DNA from: Phocaeicola plebeius DSM 17135
GTDB lineage: Bacteria > Bacteroidota > Bacteroidia > Bacteroidales > Bacteroidaceae
NCBI RefSeq assembly: GCF_000187895.1
Contig: NZ_DS990130.1
Location: 310,001-374,000 of the forward strand
DNA: 64,000 nt
Direction of reading: 5' to 3'
Shown here: positions 42,318-51,048 of the stretch, piece after piece
How positions within the stretch are numbered: position 1 is the first letter of the stretch
Layout of the letters: every line of letters begins with the position of its first letter
Notes under the pieces: model-generated
Database searches by the model: none
Told to the model about the DNA's origin: nothing
What the model saw: only the letters and a program-made list of their open reading frames with translations
Made by a program: the position numbers and the translations under genes

Positions 42318-43529
42318 ATGGCAACGATAAAAATTAAATTCAGGCCCTCTTCAGTTATTGGCAAAGAGGGAACATTGTGTTATCAGGTAATACACGAGAG
42401 ACAGACACGCCTGATAAGTACTGGTTATAAATTGTACATTTCCGAGTGGGACAAAGAATCGGGTAAAATTCAGCGGTTAGATGAGAATCCTGAACGAAAC
42501 CGTTATCTTGAAACCTTAAGATATCGTACGGAAGAAGACTTAAAACGTTTAAAAAGCATCATCAGGAAGTTGGAAAAAGAAAGAAAATTCACTTCAGAAC
42601 AAGTAGTCCAGGCTTTCCGTTCTTCAGAAAATCAAGACAATGGATTCTTTGCTTATGCCCGTAAGATTATCGGTCAAACCCAACGTATGGGAAAAGAACG
42701 GACTTCAGAAATTTATGCCAGTTCGCTGAATAGTTTCATCCGCTTCCGTGCTACAGCCGGTGAGGTCACTTTCGAAGAAATGGATTCTCTTATGATGATG
42801 GAATACGAGGCATATTTAAAGCAAAACGGAAAATGTCCGAACACCATTTCATTTTACATGCGTAGTTTGCGTGCCTTGTATAATAGGGCCTCAGAAGAAG
42901 GGCTGGTTGAAAACCGGAACCCGTTCCGTCATGTCAATACAAGTGTAGAGAAGACCGTCAAGCGTGCGGTTTCGTCAGAAGTGATTGGAAAAATCAAGGC
43001 CCTCGACCTGGATTACAGTCCCGCGTTAAGTCTTGCCCGCGATTTGTTTCTGCTATGCTTCTATCTTCGTGGCATGTCGTTCGTCGATCTGGCCTTTCTA
43101 AGAAAGAAAGACTTGCAGAATGGGGTACTGGTTTATCGGCGTCATAAGACGGGGCAGCAACTCTGTATCAAATGGGAGCAGCCTATGCAGGACATTGTGC
43201 GTAAACATACAGATCCTGACTCACCTTATCTGTTGCCCGTCATCAAGGTGCCCGGAAAGGAAGAAAGGCGGCAATACCTGAATGCTTCCCATTTGATGAA
43301 CAAGCGGTTAAAGAAAATCGGTATGATGGTAGGTTGTCCCATCAAACTCACATTTTATGTCAGTCGGCATTCATGGGCCAGCATAGCCAAAAGCCGGAAT
43401 GTGCCGCTTCCTGTTATCAGCGAAGCGTTGGGTCATGATTCGGAGGGTACTACCCGCATTTATCTGGCATTGCTTGATTCATCTGTGGTAGACAAAGCAA
43501 ACAGCATGGTCATCCAGTCCATCGGTTAA
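42318..43529 (+). CDS. Tyrosine site-specific recombinase beside the capsule locus
   Basis: A 403-residue integrase/invertase from the ATG at 42318. The N-terminal SAM-like DNA-binding domain (about 105-190) has YASSLNSFIRFRATAGEVTF. The catalytic domain has Arg in CFYLRGMSFVDLAFLR, RH in FYVSRHSWASIAK (Tyr replaces the first His of HxxR, as is common in Bacteroidetes members), GHDSEGTT and the nucleophile in TRIYLALL. Its position directly before a 21-bp inverted-repeat pair and upxY matches recombinases that flip capsule promoters in Bacteroides. No attachment sites of an integrated element were found, so invertase rather than phage integrase is favoured. Confidence 0.9.
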   Translation: MATIKIKFRPSSVIGKEGTLCYQVIHERQTRLISTGYKLYISEWDKESGKIQRLDENPERNRYLETLRYRTEEDLKRLKSIIRKLEKERKFTSEQVVQAFRSSENQDNGFFAYARKIIGQTQRMGKERTSEIYASSLNSFIRFRATAGEVTFEEMDSLMMMEYEAYLKQNGKCPNTISFYMRSLRALYNRASEEGLVENRNPFRHVNTSVEKTVKRAVSSEVIGKIKALDLDYSPALSLARDLFLLCFYLRGMSFVDLAFLRKKDLQNGVLVYRRHKTGQQLCIKWEQPMQDIVRKHTDPDSPYLLPVIKVPGKEERRQYLNASHLMNKRLKKIGMMVGCPIKLTFYVSRHSWASIAKSRNVPLPVISEALGHDSEGTTRIYLALLDSSVVDKANSMVIQSIG

Positions 43530-43584
43530 GGAATATGGAAACGGTGAGGAATAAACAGTGGAAACAGCCTTGCCGGAGTTGGAT

Positions 43585-43620
43585 TCCCCTTGAGCAAGCC
43601 CCTGTTCAAGGGGATTTTTA
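43585..43620 (+). terminator. Terminator after the recombinase gene
   Basis: TCCCCTTGA / TCAAGGGGA stem (9 bp) with a 12-nt loop, then TTTTTATTG. It should stop recombinase transcription before the invertible segment. Confidence 0.85.
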
Positions 43621-43639
43621 TTGTTTGACAAAAAAACAT

Positions 43640-43660
43640 ATCTCTCCGTAAGAGATGTTT
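43640..43660 (+). repeat. Left inverted repeat of the invertible segment
   Basis: A 21-bp sequence, perfectly repeated in inverse orientation at 43839-43859. It contains an internal dyad, ATCTCT-CCGTA-AGAGAT. Flanking bases differ at both ends, so the exact length is 21. Confidence 0.92.
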
Positions 43661-43667
43661 TGCGGCA

Positions 43668-43697
43668 CAAAATTACACATAATTATCAAAAATACAA
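43668..43697 (-). promoter_or_regulatory. Capsule promoter inside the invertible segment, facing away (OFF)
   Basis: On the minus strand TTG (43695-43697) and TAATTTTG (43668-43675) are 19 bp apart, a full match to the Bacteroidetes -33/-7 layout. The -7 ends 7 bp from the left inverted repeat. In the present orientation it reads toward the recombinase gene; after inversion it would read through the right repeat into upxY. No equally good plus-strand promoter was found in the segment. Confidence 0.7.
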
Positions 43698-43838
43698 CGA
43701 TAAAAACAGAAATGTTTAAGTGAAAATGAGATTGATAGCTTCTATAAAAGATGTTTGTCGAACAAATGTTCTACAAGTTACATCTGTTACTGAGTCTACA
43801 TACTTGATAATCAATATGTTTCGAAATTTATATAAGAC

Positions 43839-43859
43839 AAACATCTCTTACGGAGAGAT
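43839..43859 (-). repeat. Right inverted repeat of the invertible segment
   Basis: Exact inverted copy of 43640-43660. The 178 bp between the copies (43661-43838) hold the promoter and no gene. The 193 bp from here to upxY are a leader with no second promoter that I can support. Confidence 0.92.
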
Positions 43860-44052
43860 GTACCGCTACAAGGGGGAGATAACACTTTTGGGAGCGGGGA
43901 TAAAAAGGGCCGCACAAAGGCATTACATGAAAAATGAGGAAAGGGGTCATAAATCCCGAACTTTTAGGGAAAATATTCGTAACTGCTTGTATTTCAGTAT
44001 GATGTAAATGCAGGCAGGAATAGAACCTTTTCTCTGATGAAAACAGACTGTT

Positions 44053-44580
44053 ATGGTAGGGGATAAAGCAAAATGGTTTGTGATGAGGGATTTGACCCGT
44101 AGCAATGCCAAAATACCAGCTTATCAGATGTTGGATGATATGGGAATCGAAAATTTCACGCCTAAGGTGACAAAGATTGTCACACGAAACGGGAAACGTG
44201 AACGCAAGGAACTGCCCTTTATCCATGATTTGATATTTGTTCATAGCAGCCGTACGGTTATCGACCCTATTGTAGAGAGGGTTCATACCTTTCAATACCG
44301 TTTCTTGAAAGGGAGGGAACCGATGATTGTGAGAGATAAAGATATGGCAAGCTTTAAGCAGGCCGTAGAGTCCTCCAGGTTTCCTCAATATTATTCTCCT
44401 CAGGACATTACGCCTTGTATGTTTAAACGTAAAATACGCATTATCGGAGGTCGGCTTGACGGATGTGAAGGCTATTTGCTCACGGTGCGCGGGTCAAAGC
44501 GCAAACGTTTGCTGGTGGAATTGCCTATGCTGATAACAGCTGCCGTAGAAGTTGAACCAGAATATATACAGTTATTATAA
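44053..44580 (+). CDS. upxY: UpxY-type transcription antiterminator (NusG-like)
   Basis: A 175-residue NusG paralogue. The NGN-like domain begins AKWFVMRDLTRSNAKIPAYQ and contains ELPFIHDLIFVHSS; the C-terminal KOW-like part is IRIIGGRLDGCEGYLLTVRG. In B. fragilis each UpxY acts on the 5' leader of its own capsule operon to prevent early termination. It is the first gene of the capsule operon here, behind the inverted-repeat segment and a 190-nt leader, matching that arrangement. No upxZ gene follows, unlike the B. fragilis loci. Confidence 0.93.
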   Translation: MVGDKAKWFVMRDLTRSNAKIPAYQMLDDMGIENFTPKVTKIVTRNGKRERKELPFIHDLIFVHSSRTVIDPIVERVHTFQYRFLKGREPMIVRDKDMASFKQAVESSRFPQYYSPQDITPCMFKRKIRIIGGRLDGCEGYLLTVRGSKRKRLLVELPMLITAAVEVEPEYIQLL

Positions 44581-44646
44581 TTCGCGGAATAGTTGAGATA
44601 TACAAATTCATATTGCTCGCTACAAAGTCAGAGAAAAATTGATGCG

Positions 44647-45462
44647 ATGAAGAAATATATTTTATTTACATGTGTGCAGTTCCTATGCCTCGTAGGCGTA
44701 GGGCTTTTGAGTTCTTGTGGTTCCTCCAGGGAAATCGTGTATTTTCAAGATTTGCAGCCGGGAAAAAGCGAAATCACTTTACCCGAAGCGCAGGCCATTA
44801 CCGTGCAGCCGGAAGACAAAATTACCATTGTGGTAAACAGCCGCGATCCGCAACTGGCTAATTTGTTCAATTTGCCTGTGATGACGCGAACTGTCGGGCA
44901 AATAGGTCAGGGTAGTGGAACATCGCAAGGTGTATCAGGCTATACCGTGGATGCAGAAGGCAATATTGATTTTCCTGTATTGGGCACCGTGCACGTAGGC
45001 GGAAAGACCCGTAAGGAAATAGCTTCTGCAATAAAGGAACAGTTGATACAGAATAATCTGGTCAAAGACCCTGTTGTGACAGTGGAATTTATGAATCTTA
45101 CCGTTACGGTCATGGGTGAAGTGAACAGTCCGGGAAGATATAGCATAGACAAAGATCGGGTAACATTACTGGATGCCCTCGGCATGGCGGGCGACCTGAC
45201 CATTTATGGAAAGAGAGAGAACGTATTAGTGATGCGTGAAGAAGGCGGTGTGCAGCGTGTATACGGAGTTAATCTCTGTTCAGGAGAGCAACTTTACACT
45301 TCTCCGGTATATTATCTCCGGCAAAATGACGTGGTTTATGTAGAGCCTAACAACATGAGGGCACGTCAGTCTACAGTGAATGGAAATAATGTGCGCAGCA
45401 CCTCTTTCTGGTTGTCGCTGGCCTCCTTCCTAACGTCAATAGGTATTCTTATTTTTAACTGA
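44647..45462 (+). CDS. wza: Outer-membrane polysaccharide export lipoprotein (Wza-like)
   Basis: A 271-residue lipoprotein from the ATG at 44647 (signal ends at Cys24, GVGLLSSC). Domains in order are Poly_export (AITVQPEDKITIVVNSRDPQ, later GYTVDAEGNIDFPVLGTVHV), a SLBB domain (VTVMGEVNSPGRYSIDKDRV, TLLDALGMAGDL), and a C-terminal hydrophobic helix (STSFWLSLASFLTSIGILIF). It forms the export pore partner of the tyrosine kinase encoded 17 bp downstream. The longer in-frame upstream start is not needed, since the lipoprotein signal begins at this ATG. Confidence 0.93.
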   Translation: MKKYILFTCVQFLCLVGVGLLSSCGSSREIVYFQDLQPGKSEITLPEAQAITVQPEDKITIVVNSRDPQLANLFNLPVMTRTVGQIGQGSGTSQGVSGYTVDAEGNIDFPVLGTVHVGGKTRKEIASAIKEQLIQNNLVKDPVVTVEFMNLTVTVMGEVNSPGRYSIDKDRVTLLDALGMAGDLTIYGKRENVLVMREEGGVQRVYGVNLCSGEQLYTSPVYYLRQNDVVYVEPNNMRARQSTVNGNNVRSTSFWLSLASFLTSIGILIFN

Positions 45463-45479
45463 TTAGAAAACAAAGCAAC

Positions 45480-47900
45480 ATGGAAACAGTCAATAATCCA
45501 TCCAATAACGCATTGAATCCTAAGGTAATCCTGTCCATTTGCCTTGACAAATGGAGGTGGTTCATCTTTTCCCTTGTGGTCGTAATGGGCGCGGCAGTGC
45601 TCTATCTTTTGTGTACCCCGTCCGTTTATTTGCGTACGGCATCCTTGCTGGTAAAGGAAAACGCCAACGGACAGTCGGGCGCCGGCAGCATATCGTCCAT
45701 GTTTGCGGATATGGGATTAAACAGTGTAAACACCGATGTAAACAATGAACTGATTACCATCCAGTCGCCCACCATTCTGAATGAAACCGTAAAAAGACTG
45801 AATCTTGATGTAGACTATTCGGTGAAAGGATGGTTTCATAACCGGACCGTATATGGCACGGAGCTTCCGGTAAAGGTTTCCTTTATCGGGCTGAATGATG
45901 ACATGACCTTTTCTATGGAACTTGAATTGGAGGAAAATAATCGCATACGGCTTTCCACCTTTGACAACCCGGAATTAGAGGGAAAAAATTTTAGCGGCCA
46001 GTTGAACGATACCCTCTCTATCGGCATTGGAAAAATGGTTGTAACTCCCACTATCTATTACAACAAGGAAACAGCCTATCCGGTATTCTGTATCCGGCGT
46101 TCCAGCATCCTGGAAGCCCAGGAAAAATGTAAAAGCAATTTCTCGGCTATATTGAATTCCGAAGGAACTACCGTAGTTGATTTGTTCTATAATGATGTGT
46201 CTACCCAACGGGCAGAAGACGTGTTGAATACCATTATAACAATATACAATGAAAACTGGCTCAAAGATAAAAATCAGGTAACGGTCAGCACTTCTCAGTT
46301 TATCAATGAACGTTTGGGGGTAATCGAACGCGAGTTGGGAGATGTGGATGAAGATATTTCTACCTTCAAGAGCGCCCACCTGCTGCCCGATATAAATGCC
46401 GTTTCGGGTCTTTATCTGAGTCAGTCGCAGGCCAACAGCAATCAGTTGCTGGCACTGAATACCCAACTTTCCATGGCAAGACAGATACGCAGCCACGTGG
46501 CCTCAAGTACCGGAAAGAATCAGCTTCTGCCGGTCAACTCAGGTATAGGAAGTGCCGGTATCGAGCAGCAGATAGCCGAATACAATGCCACCCAGTTACA
46601 GCGAAATAATCTGGTATCCAACAGTAGTGACCAGAACCCCTTGGTGTTGGATATGGACCAGTCTCTTGAATCCATGCGTCGTGCCATTCTTTCTTCTATT
46701 GATAATTTCATCAGTTCCGTTCAGACTCAAATTGCCAGTTTGCGCCACAGTGAAGAACGCACGAACACACAGATTGCCGAAGCCCCCGATCAAACCAAGT
46801 ATTTGCAGGCTGTAGGCCGACAGCAAAAAGTGAAAGAAGAACTTTACCTGTTCTTGCTTCAGAAGAGAGAGGAAAACGAACTGTCTCAAGCCTTCACGGC
46901 CTATAATACCCGGCTCATTACTCCTCCCAACGGCAACTTTATTCCGGTAGCCCCCAAAAAGAAAAATATCCTTTTGATGGCCTTTGTGATAGGTTTGCTC
47001 CTTCCTGTCGTTGTGATTGTATTGAAGGAAGGCGCCAACACTACCATCAGAGGGCGTAAGGATTTGGCCAGCCTCAGTCTGCCCTTCCTGGGTGAGATAC
47101 CTTTGCTGGTAAAGCCGGGCACCAAAAAGCGCAATAGAATGCCAGGACGGAATAAGGGGGCAGACGAAGGAGGTGTCATTGCCGTAAAAGCCGGCAGCCG
47201 GAATATGATTAATGAAGCCTTCCGTGTGTTGCGTACGAACCTGGAATTCATCTCCAATAAAAATCCGGAAAAGAACGTGTATGTGTTTACTTCGTTTAAT
47301 CCGGGCAGCGGAAAGACTTTCATTACAATGAATACCGCCGTCAGTTTTGCCATTAAAGGGAAAAAAGTCTTGGTGATAGACGGTGATTTGCGTAGGGCAT
47401 CCGCTTCTTCCTACTTTGGAACCCCCAAGTGTGGATTAAGTGATTATCTGGCGGGAAAAGCCAGTCGCCTGCAAGACCTGCTGGTTTCAGGAACTCAACT
47501 GACCGTAATCACCCCTGACACAGACAATGAATTGTACTCCAACTTGACATTTCTGCCGGTAGGAACCATTCCACCCAATCCCACGGAATTGTTGTTTGAC
47601 GGACGTTTTGAAGCATTGATTGCAGATTTGCGCAGTCAGTATGACTACATATTCATTGACTGTCCGCCTATTGATATCATGGCCGACACCCAGATTATTG
47701 AAAAAATGGCCGACCGTACCTTGTTCATTGTCCGTGCTGGTTTGTTGGAACGCAGCATGTTGTCCGAACTGGAAACTATATACAGAGAAAAGCGATTTAA
47801 GGAAATGGCTGTGCTGCTCAATGGAACAGAAAGTACGGGACAGTATGGCTATAAATATGGCTATAAGTATGGTTATAAAAACTATAGCGATCAGGAGTAA
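45480..47900 (+). CDS. wzc: Capsule-synthesis tyrosine autokinase (Wzc-like BY-kinase)
   Basis: An 806-residue inner-membrane protein. Wzz-type chain-length domains lie between two membrane spans (WRWFIFSLVVVMGAAVLYLL near the start, ILLMAFVIGLLLPVVVIVL near residue 505), with long periplasmic coiled coils. The cytosolic BY-kinase has Walker A FNPGSGKTF (about 606-614), Walker A' VLVIDGDLRRAS and Walker B YIFIDCPP. The C-terminus YGYKYGYKYGYKNYSDQE is the autophosphorylated Tyr cluster. It controls polymer length and export with Wza. The next gene encodes the matching phosphatase, starting immediately after its stop codon. Confidence 0.95.
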   Translation: METVNNPSNNALNPKVILSICLDKWRWFIFSLVVVMGAAVLYLLCTPSVYLRTASLLVKENANGQSGAGSISSMFADMGLNSVNTDVNNELITIQSPTILNETVKRLNLDVDYSVKGWFHNRTVYGTELPVKVSFIGLNDDMTFSMELELEENNRIRLSTFDNPELEGKNFSGQLNDTLSIGIGKMVVTPTIYYNKETAYPVFCIRRSSILEAQEKCKSNFSAILNSEGTTVVDLFYNDVSTQRAEDVLNTIITIYNENWLKDKNQVTVSTSQFINERLGVIERELGDVDEDISTFKSAHLLPDINAVSGLYLSQSQANSNQLLALNTQLSMARQIRSHVASSTGKNQLLPVNSGIGSAGIEQQIAEYNATQLQRNNLVSNSSDQNPLVLDMDQSLESMRRAILSSIDNFISSVQTQIASLRHSEERTNTQIAEAPDQTKYLQAVGRQQKVKEELYLFLLQKREENELSQAFTAYNTRLITPPNGNFIPVAPKKKNILLMAFVIGLLLPVVVIVLKEGANTTIRGRKDLASLSLPFLGEIPLLVKPGTKKRNRMPGRNKGADEGGVIAVKAGSRNMINEAFRVLRTNLEFISNKNPEKNVYVFTSFNPGSGKTFITMNTAVSFAIKGKKVLVIDGDLRRASASSYFGTPKCGLSDYLAGKASRLQDLLVSGTQLTVITPDTDNELYSNLTFLPVGTIPPNPTELLFDGRFEALIADLRSQYDYIFIDCPPIDIMADTQIIEKMADRTLFIVRAGLLERSMLSELETIYREKRFKEMAVLLNGTESTGQYGYKYGYKYGYKNYSDQE
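47844..47879 (+). repeat. Three 12-bp tandem repeats encoding the kinase Tyr cluster
   Basis: TATGGCTATAAA, TATGGCTATAAG and TATGGTTATAAA in tandem encode YGYK three times. Copy number could change by slippage and alter the number of phosphorylatable tyrosines without shifting the frame. Confidence 0.9.
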
Positions 47901-48623
47901 ATGTGGTTTTTCGGCAAAAAATACTCATTAGATGATATTGGCTATTTTTCGGGGTTTACGGATTGTCACAGTCACCTCCTTCCCGGGGTAGACGATGGTA
48001 TTCAAACTATAGATGAAGCCCTGAAGATATTGCATTTTTATGAAAAGAAGGGAGTGAAGAAAGTCTGGCTCACTCCCCATATCATGGAAGATTTGCCGAA
48101 CTCCACGGAACATCTGCGAAGCTGTTTTGACAAACTGCAAAAGGCTTACACAGGCCCCGTCATCTTACGCCTTTCTGCGGAGAATATGCTGGATAATCTG
48201 TTTGAAGAAAGACTGGCATCCGGCGATTTACTTCCATTTGGAGAAAAGAAGAATGCATTGCTGGTGGAAACATCCTATATGCATCCGCCGGTAGGTTTTC
48301 GAGAAACATTGTTACGTATCAAGTCAAAGGGATATTATCCGATTCTTGCCCATCCGGAAAGATACGCGTATATGGATTTTTCAGACTATCAGGCATTGAA
48401 ACAGCTGGGAGTGCTTTTCCAGTTAAACCTGTTTTCATTGAACGCCGTGTATGGTAAAGCTGCAAAAGAAAAAGCCTTGTTGTTATTGAAAAATCACTTG
48501 TATGATTTGGCAGGCAGCGATGTGCATGGTTCAGCTTTTTTACAAAGGAATATCACCCGGAAATCCTTTCATAAATCCGTTTTGATAGAATTAGACCGGA
48601 TTGAATGGGCTGATTTTGTTTGA
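47901..48623 (+). CDS. PHP-type tyrosine phosphatase (CpsB/YwqE-like)
   Basis: A 240-residue cytosolic phosphatase of the PHP superfamily. Metal-binding motifs are TDCHSHLLPGVDDGI, VWLTPHI, ILAHPERYAY and LAGSDVHG. Family members dephosphorylate the Tyr tail of the cognate BY-kinase, so kinase and phosphatase cycling controls polymer synthesis. It starts directly after the kinase stop codon, which implies coupled translation. Confidence 0.93.
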   Translation: MWFFGKKYSLDDIGYFSGFTDCHSHLLPGVDDGIQTIDEALKILHFYEKKGVKKVWLTPHIMEDLPNSTEHLRSCFDKLQKAYTGPVILRLSAENMLDNLFEERLASGDLLPFGEKKNALLVETSYMHPPVGFRETLLRIKSKGYYPILAHPERYAYMDFSDYQALKQLGVLFQLNLFSLNAVYGKAAKEKALLLLKNHLYDLAGSDVHGSAFLQRNITRKSFHKSVLIELDRIEWADFV

Positions 48624-48660
48624 AAGAAAAGCTTGTCATTATTTAAATGCAAAATAATTC

Positions 48661-50202
48661 ATGAATGATTTGAATCGAAGCAAACGTATTGCAAAAAATT
48701 CTCTGCTTCTTTACATCCGTACATTTTTTGTACTGATAATCAGTCTTTACACTTCTAGAGTCATCTTACGGACTTTAGGAGTGGAAGATTTCGGCATTTA
48801 TAATGTGGTGGCTGGTGTCATTGCCATGTTGGGTTATCTTACAGGTTCTTTGAGTGCAGCTTCCTCACGTTACATCACCTACGATTTAGGGAAAGGGGAT
48901 ATGCAACTGATGAAGAATACTTTCGGAAATATCCTGAGTATTCATTTTATCATGGCAGGTATTGTCCTGCTCGTTGCTGAAACTATTGGTTTATGGTTTG
49001 TATCTACTCAGTTGAATCTTCCCACGGAACGTCAGTATGCTGCCATGTGGGTTTACCAGTTTGCCGTTTTATCCTCTGTGATAGGTCTGATTGCAGTACC
49101 TTATAACTCTGCTGTCATTGCCCATGAAAAAATGTCTGCTTTTGCCTATATTTCTATCATGGATGTGGTTTTAAAACTGGGAATAGCCTGTGTACTTCCT
49201 CTTATTCCATATGATCGTCTTATTGTCTATTCCTTTCTTTTCTTTTGTATCCAACTTTTAAACCGTATAGTGTATGGCATCTATTGCACCCGGCATTTTG
49301 AAGAAACCCGTGCACGTATGGTCTATACTCCGACATTGTTCAAGGAAATTTTTGCATTTGCCGGGTGGACATTGAATGGTAATCTTGCGGCAATGGGATT
49401 TACTCAGGGTCTGAATATCCTTTTGAACATTTTCTTTGGTCCGGCAGTCAATGCGGCCCGTGGAATTGCCATTCAAGTGCAAAGTGCCTGTCAGCAGTTT
49501 TGTAATAACTTCCAGATGGCACTTAATCCCCAACTTACCAAAAGTTATGCACAAGGAGATTTGGACTATATGCATAAACTGCTGATTAAAAGCTCTAAAT
49601 TTTCCTTTTATATTTTATTTTTCGTCATCATGCCCTTACTATTTGAAGCAAAATTTGTGTTGCATATCTGGTTGGGCATTGTACCGGAACATACAATAAA
49701 TTTTCTCCGGCTTATTTTGGTAACCGGATTATTTTATACCCTTTCCAATCCTATCATCGTATCGGTGCACGCTACTGGAAAACTGAAAAAATTTCAGTTA
49801 ATAGAGGGAACCATGCTTTTATTTATTGTTCCTATTGCTTATGTATTGCTTAAATTTTTTCATATTCCACCTGAAGGGGTTTTTATGGTTCATATTACGG
49901 TGGAATTAATTACTCAATATGCCCGTCTACGAATCGTGCTCCCTATGATTGGATTAAAACTTTCTGTTTATATTAAACAAGTCATTTTTCCAATTCTAGT
50001 AGTAGTGATATTATCTCCTCTGATTCCTTTTGTTGTCTATCATTATATTGGTTATGGAGGTTGGGGAGCATTTTTAGGAGTCTGTATAATATGTGTATTG
50101 AGTACTTCCTCTGTTATTTTTAAGCTAGGTTGTACGGTGTCTGAACGTAAATTCTTATTGGAGAAGGTAAAAGTATTTTCTCATAAAATCATAAAAAAAT
50201 AA
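48661..50202 (+). CDS. wzx: Wzx-like oligosaccharide flippase
   Basis: A 513-residue inner-membrane protein with about twelve to fourteen hydrophobic segments. The start NRSKRIAKNSLLLYIRTFFV, VLRTLGVEDFGIYNVVAGVI-like block and LTGSLSAASSRYITYDLGKG are typical of the polysaccharide transport (MOP) family in Bacteroidales. It would flip the undecaprenyl-linked repeat unit across the membrane. The last 200 residues are AT-rich in codon use. The gene is followed by a decayed region, so it may mark the boundary between conserved and variable parts of the locus. Confidence 0.9.
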   Translation: MNDLNRSKRIAKNSLLLYIRTFFVLIISLYTSRVILRTLGVEDFGIYNVVAGVIAMLGYLTGSLSAASSRYITYDLGKGDMQLMKNTFGNILSIHFIMAGIVLLVAETIGLWFVSTQLNLPTERQYAAMWVYQFAVLSSVIGLIAVPYNSAVIAHEKMSAFAYISIMDVVLKLGIACVLPLIPYDRLIVYSFLFFCIQLLNRIVYGIYCTRHFEETRARMVYTPTLFKEIFAFAGWTLNGNLAAMGFTQGLNILLNIFFGPAVNAARGIAIQVQSACQQFCNNFQMALNPQLTKSYAQGDLDYMHKLLIKSSKFSFYILFFVIMPLLFEAKFVLHIWLGIVPEHTINFLRLILVTGLFYTLSNPIIVSVHATGKLKKFQLIEGTMLLFIVPIAYVLLKFFHIPPEGVFMVHITVELITQYARLRIVLPMIGLKLSVYIKQVIFPILVVVILSPLIPFVVYHYIGYGGWGAFLGVCIICVLSTSSVIFKLGCTVSERKFLLEKVKVFSHKIIKK

Positions 50203-50216
50203 ATTGTTTTATATTC

Positions 50217-50481
50217 ATGAAAGAATTTCCCTTATATCTGTATACAATACGGAATAATGCCTTATTCAACGCTTTGACAGTGTTTTTAGTGCAAGATTTT
50301 ACAAATTTTGAACTTATTGATGGCGGATGTAAAGATAATTCAGACTCTATCTGTGATGAGTATTCTAAAAAAAGAGCGGATAAAAGTCTTTCATAAAGAG
50401 AATGGTGGCGTAAGTTCAGCGAGGAATTTAGGAATAGATAATGTTCAAGGAGAATATTTTAGCTTCATTGATGATTATTAG
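50217..50481 (+). pseudogene. Remnant of a GT2 glycosyltransferase
   Basis: Two frames carry pieces of one GT-A domain. The first, from the ATG at 50217, reads LTVFLVQDFTNFELIDGGCK then DNSDSICDEYSKK; a frameshift near 50370 leads to RIKVFHKENGGVSSARNLGI then DNVQGEYFSFIDDY and a stop at 50479. The order matches the DGSxDNSxxICDEY ... KENGGVSSARNxGI ... GEYxSFIDxDD core of GT2 enzymes. The N-terminal YNVE-type strand is also damaged, and the catalytic DDD-type end is broken by the stop. It is not expected to be functional. Confidence 0.85.
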
Positions 50482-51048
50482 GTCCGGATTTCATATCTAC
50501 TTTAATGAGTTCTGTTGTGGATTAAGTAGTTACAGATTGTAAAATTCTTAGCAAAAATAAATGCATTATACTTATCAGGATGTCATCCTTTTTTATCATA
50601 AAGGATATTGCAAATTGCTTATCTAAACATTAAATCAATTACTTTTTGGGGTTCCATCATTTAAATTATTTAAGTTGGAAATTATAAATTAACTTGCAAT
50701 CTATTTTTCTACGGATTCGTCAATAAAAAGATTCCATATTTTTACATACTTATTGGTTATATTGTAATACAATAATTTTAAGACATGGAACAACCTATAA
50801 TTATATTACAGAAATTGGCATTATATATAAACGGACGCTATCTGAAAGCGAATATTTGTATCATATGCAGATGATATATAGGCATATAATAATATTGCGG
50901 AATATTTTATTTTCGTTGTATTAATTTTGAGCAAGAAGTCAATAAAATTATATTTCTCTCGATCTTAGAAATAAAAGTAGCAATAACAAGCTCACTCACA
51001 AAGCAACACATTTCCAAATAAACTATATCATTTTAACACGGAAGAAAA
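50482..51048. other. AT-rich degenerate DNA between capsule genes
   Basis: About 570 bp with very low GC, many stops in all frames and no ORF that I can support. It follows the glycosyltransferase remnant and probably holds further decayed capsule-gene sequence. No promoter with both -33 and -7 elements was found, although the next gene is 847 bp after the flippase gene. Confidence 0.6.

Noticed and set aside
42318..43529. Integrase of a prophage or conjugative element
   Set aside because: No phage, mobilisation or att sequences nearby; position beside the inverted-repeat promoter and upxY fits an invertase better.
43720..44007. 95-residue plus-strand ORF across the right inverted repeat
   Set aside because: It spans a repeat that would be cut by inversion, has no family motif and no ribosome site; it looks like chance.
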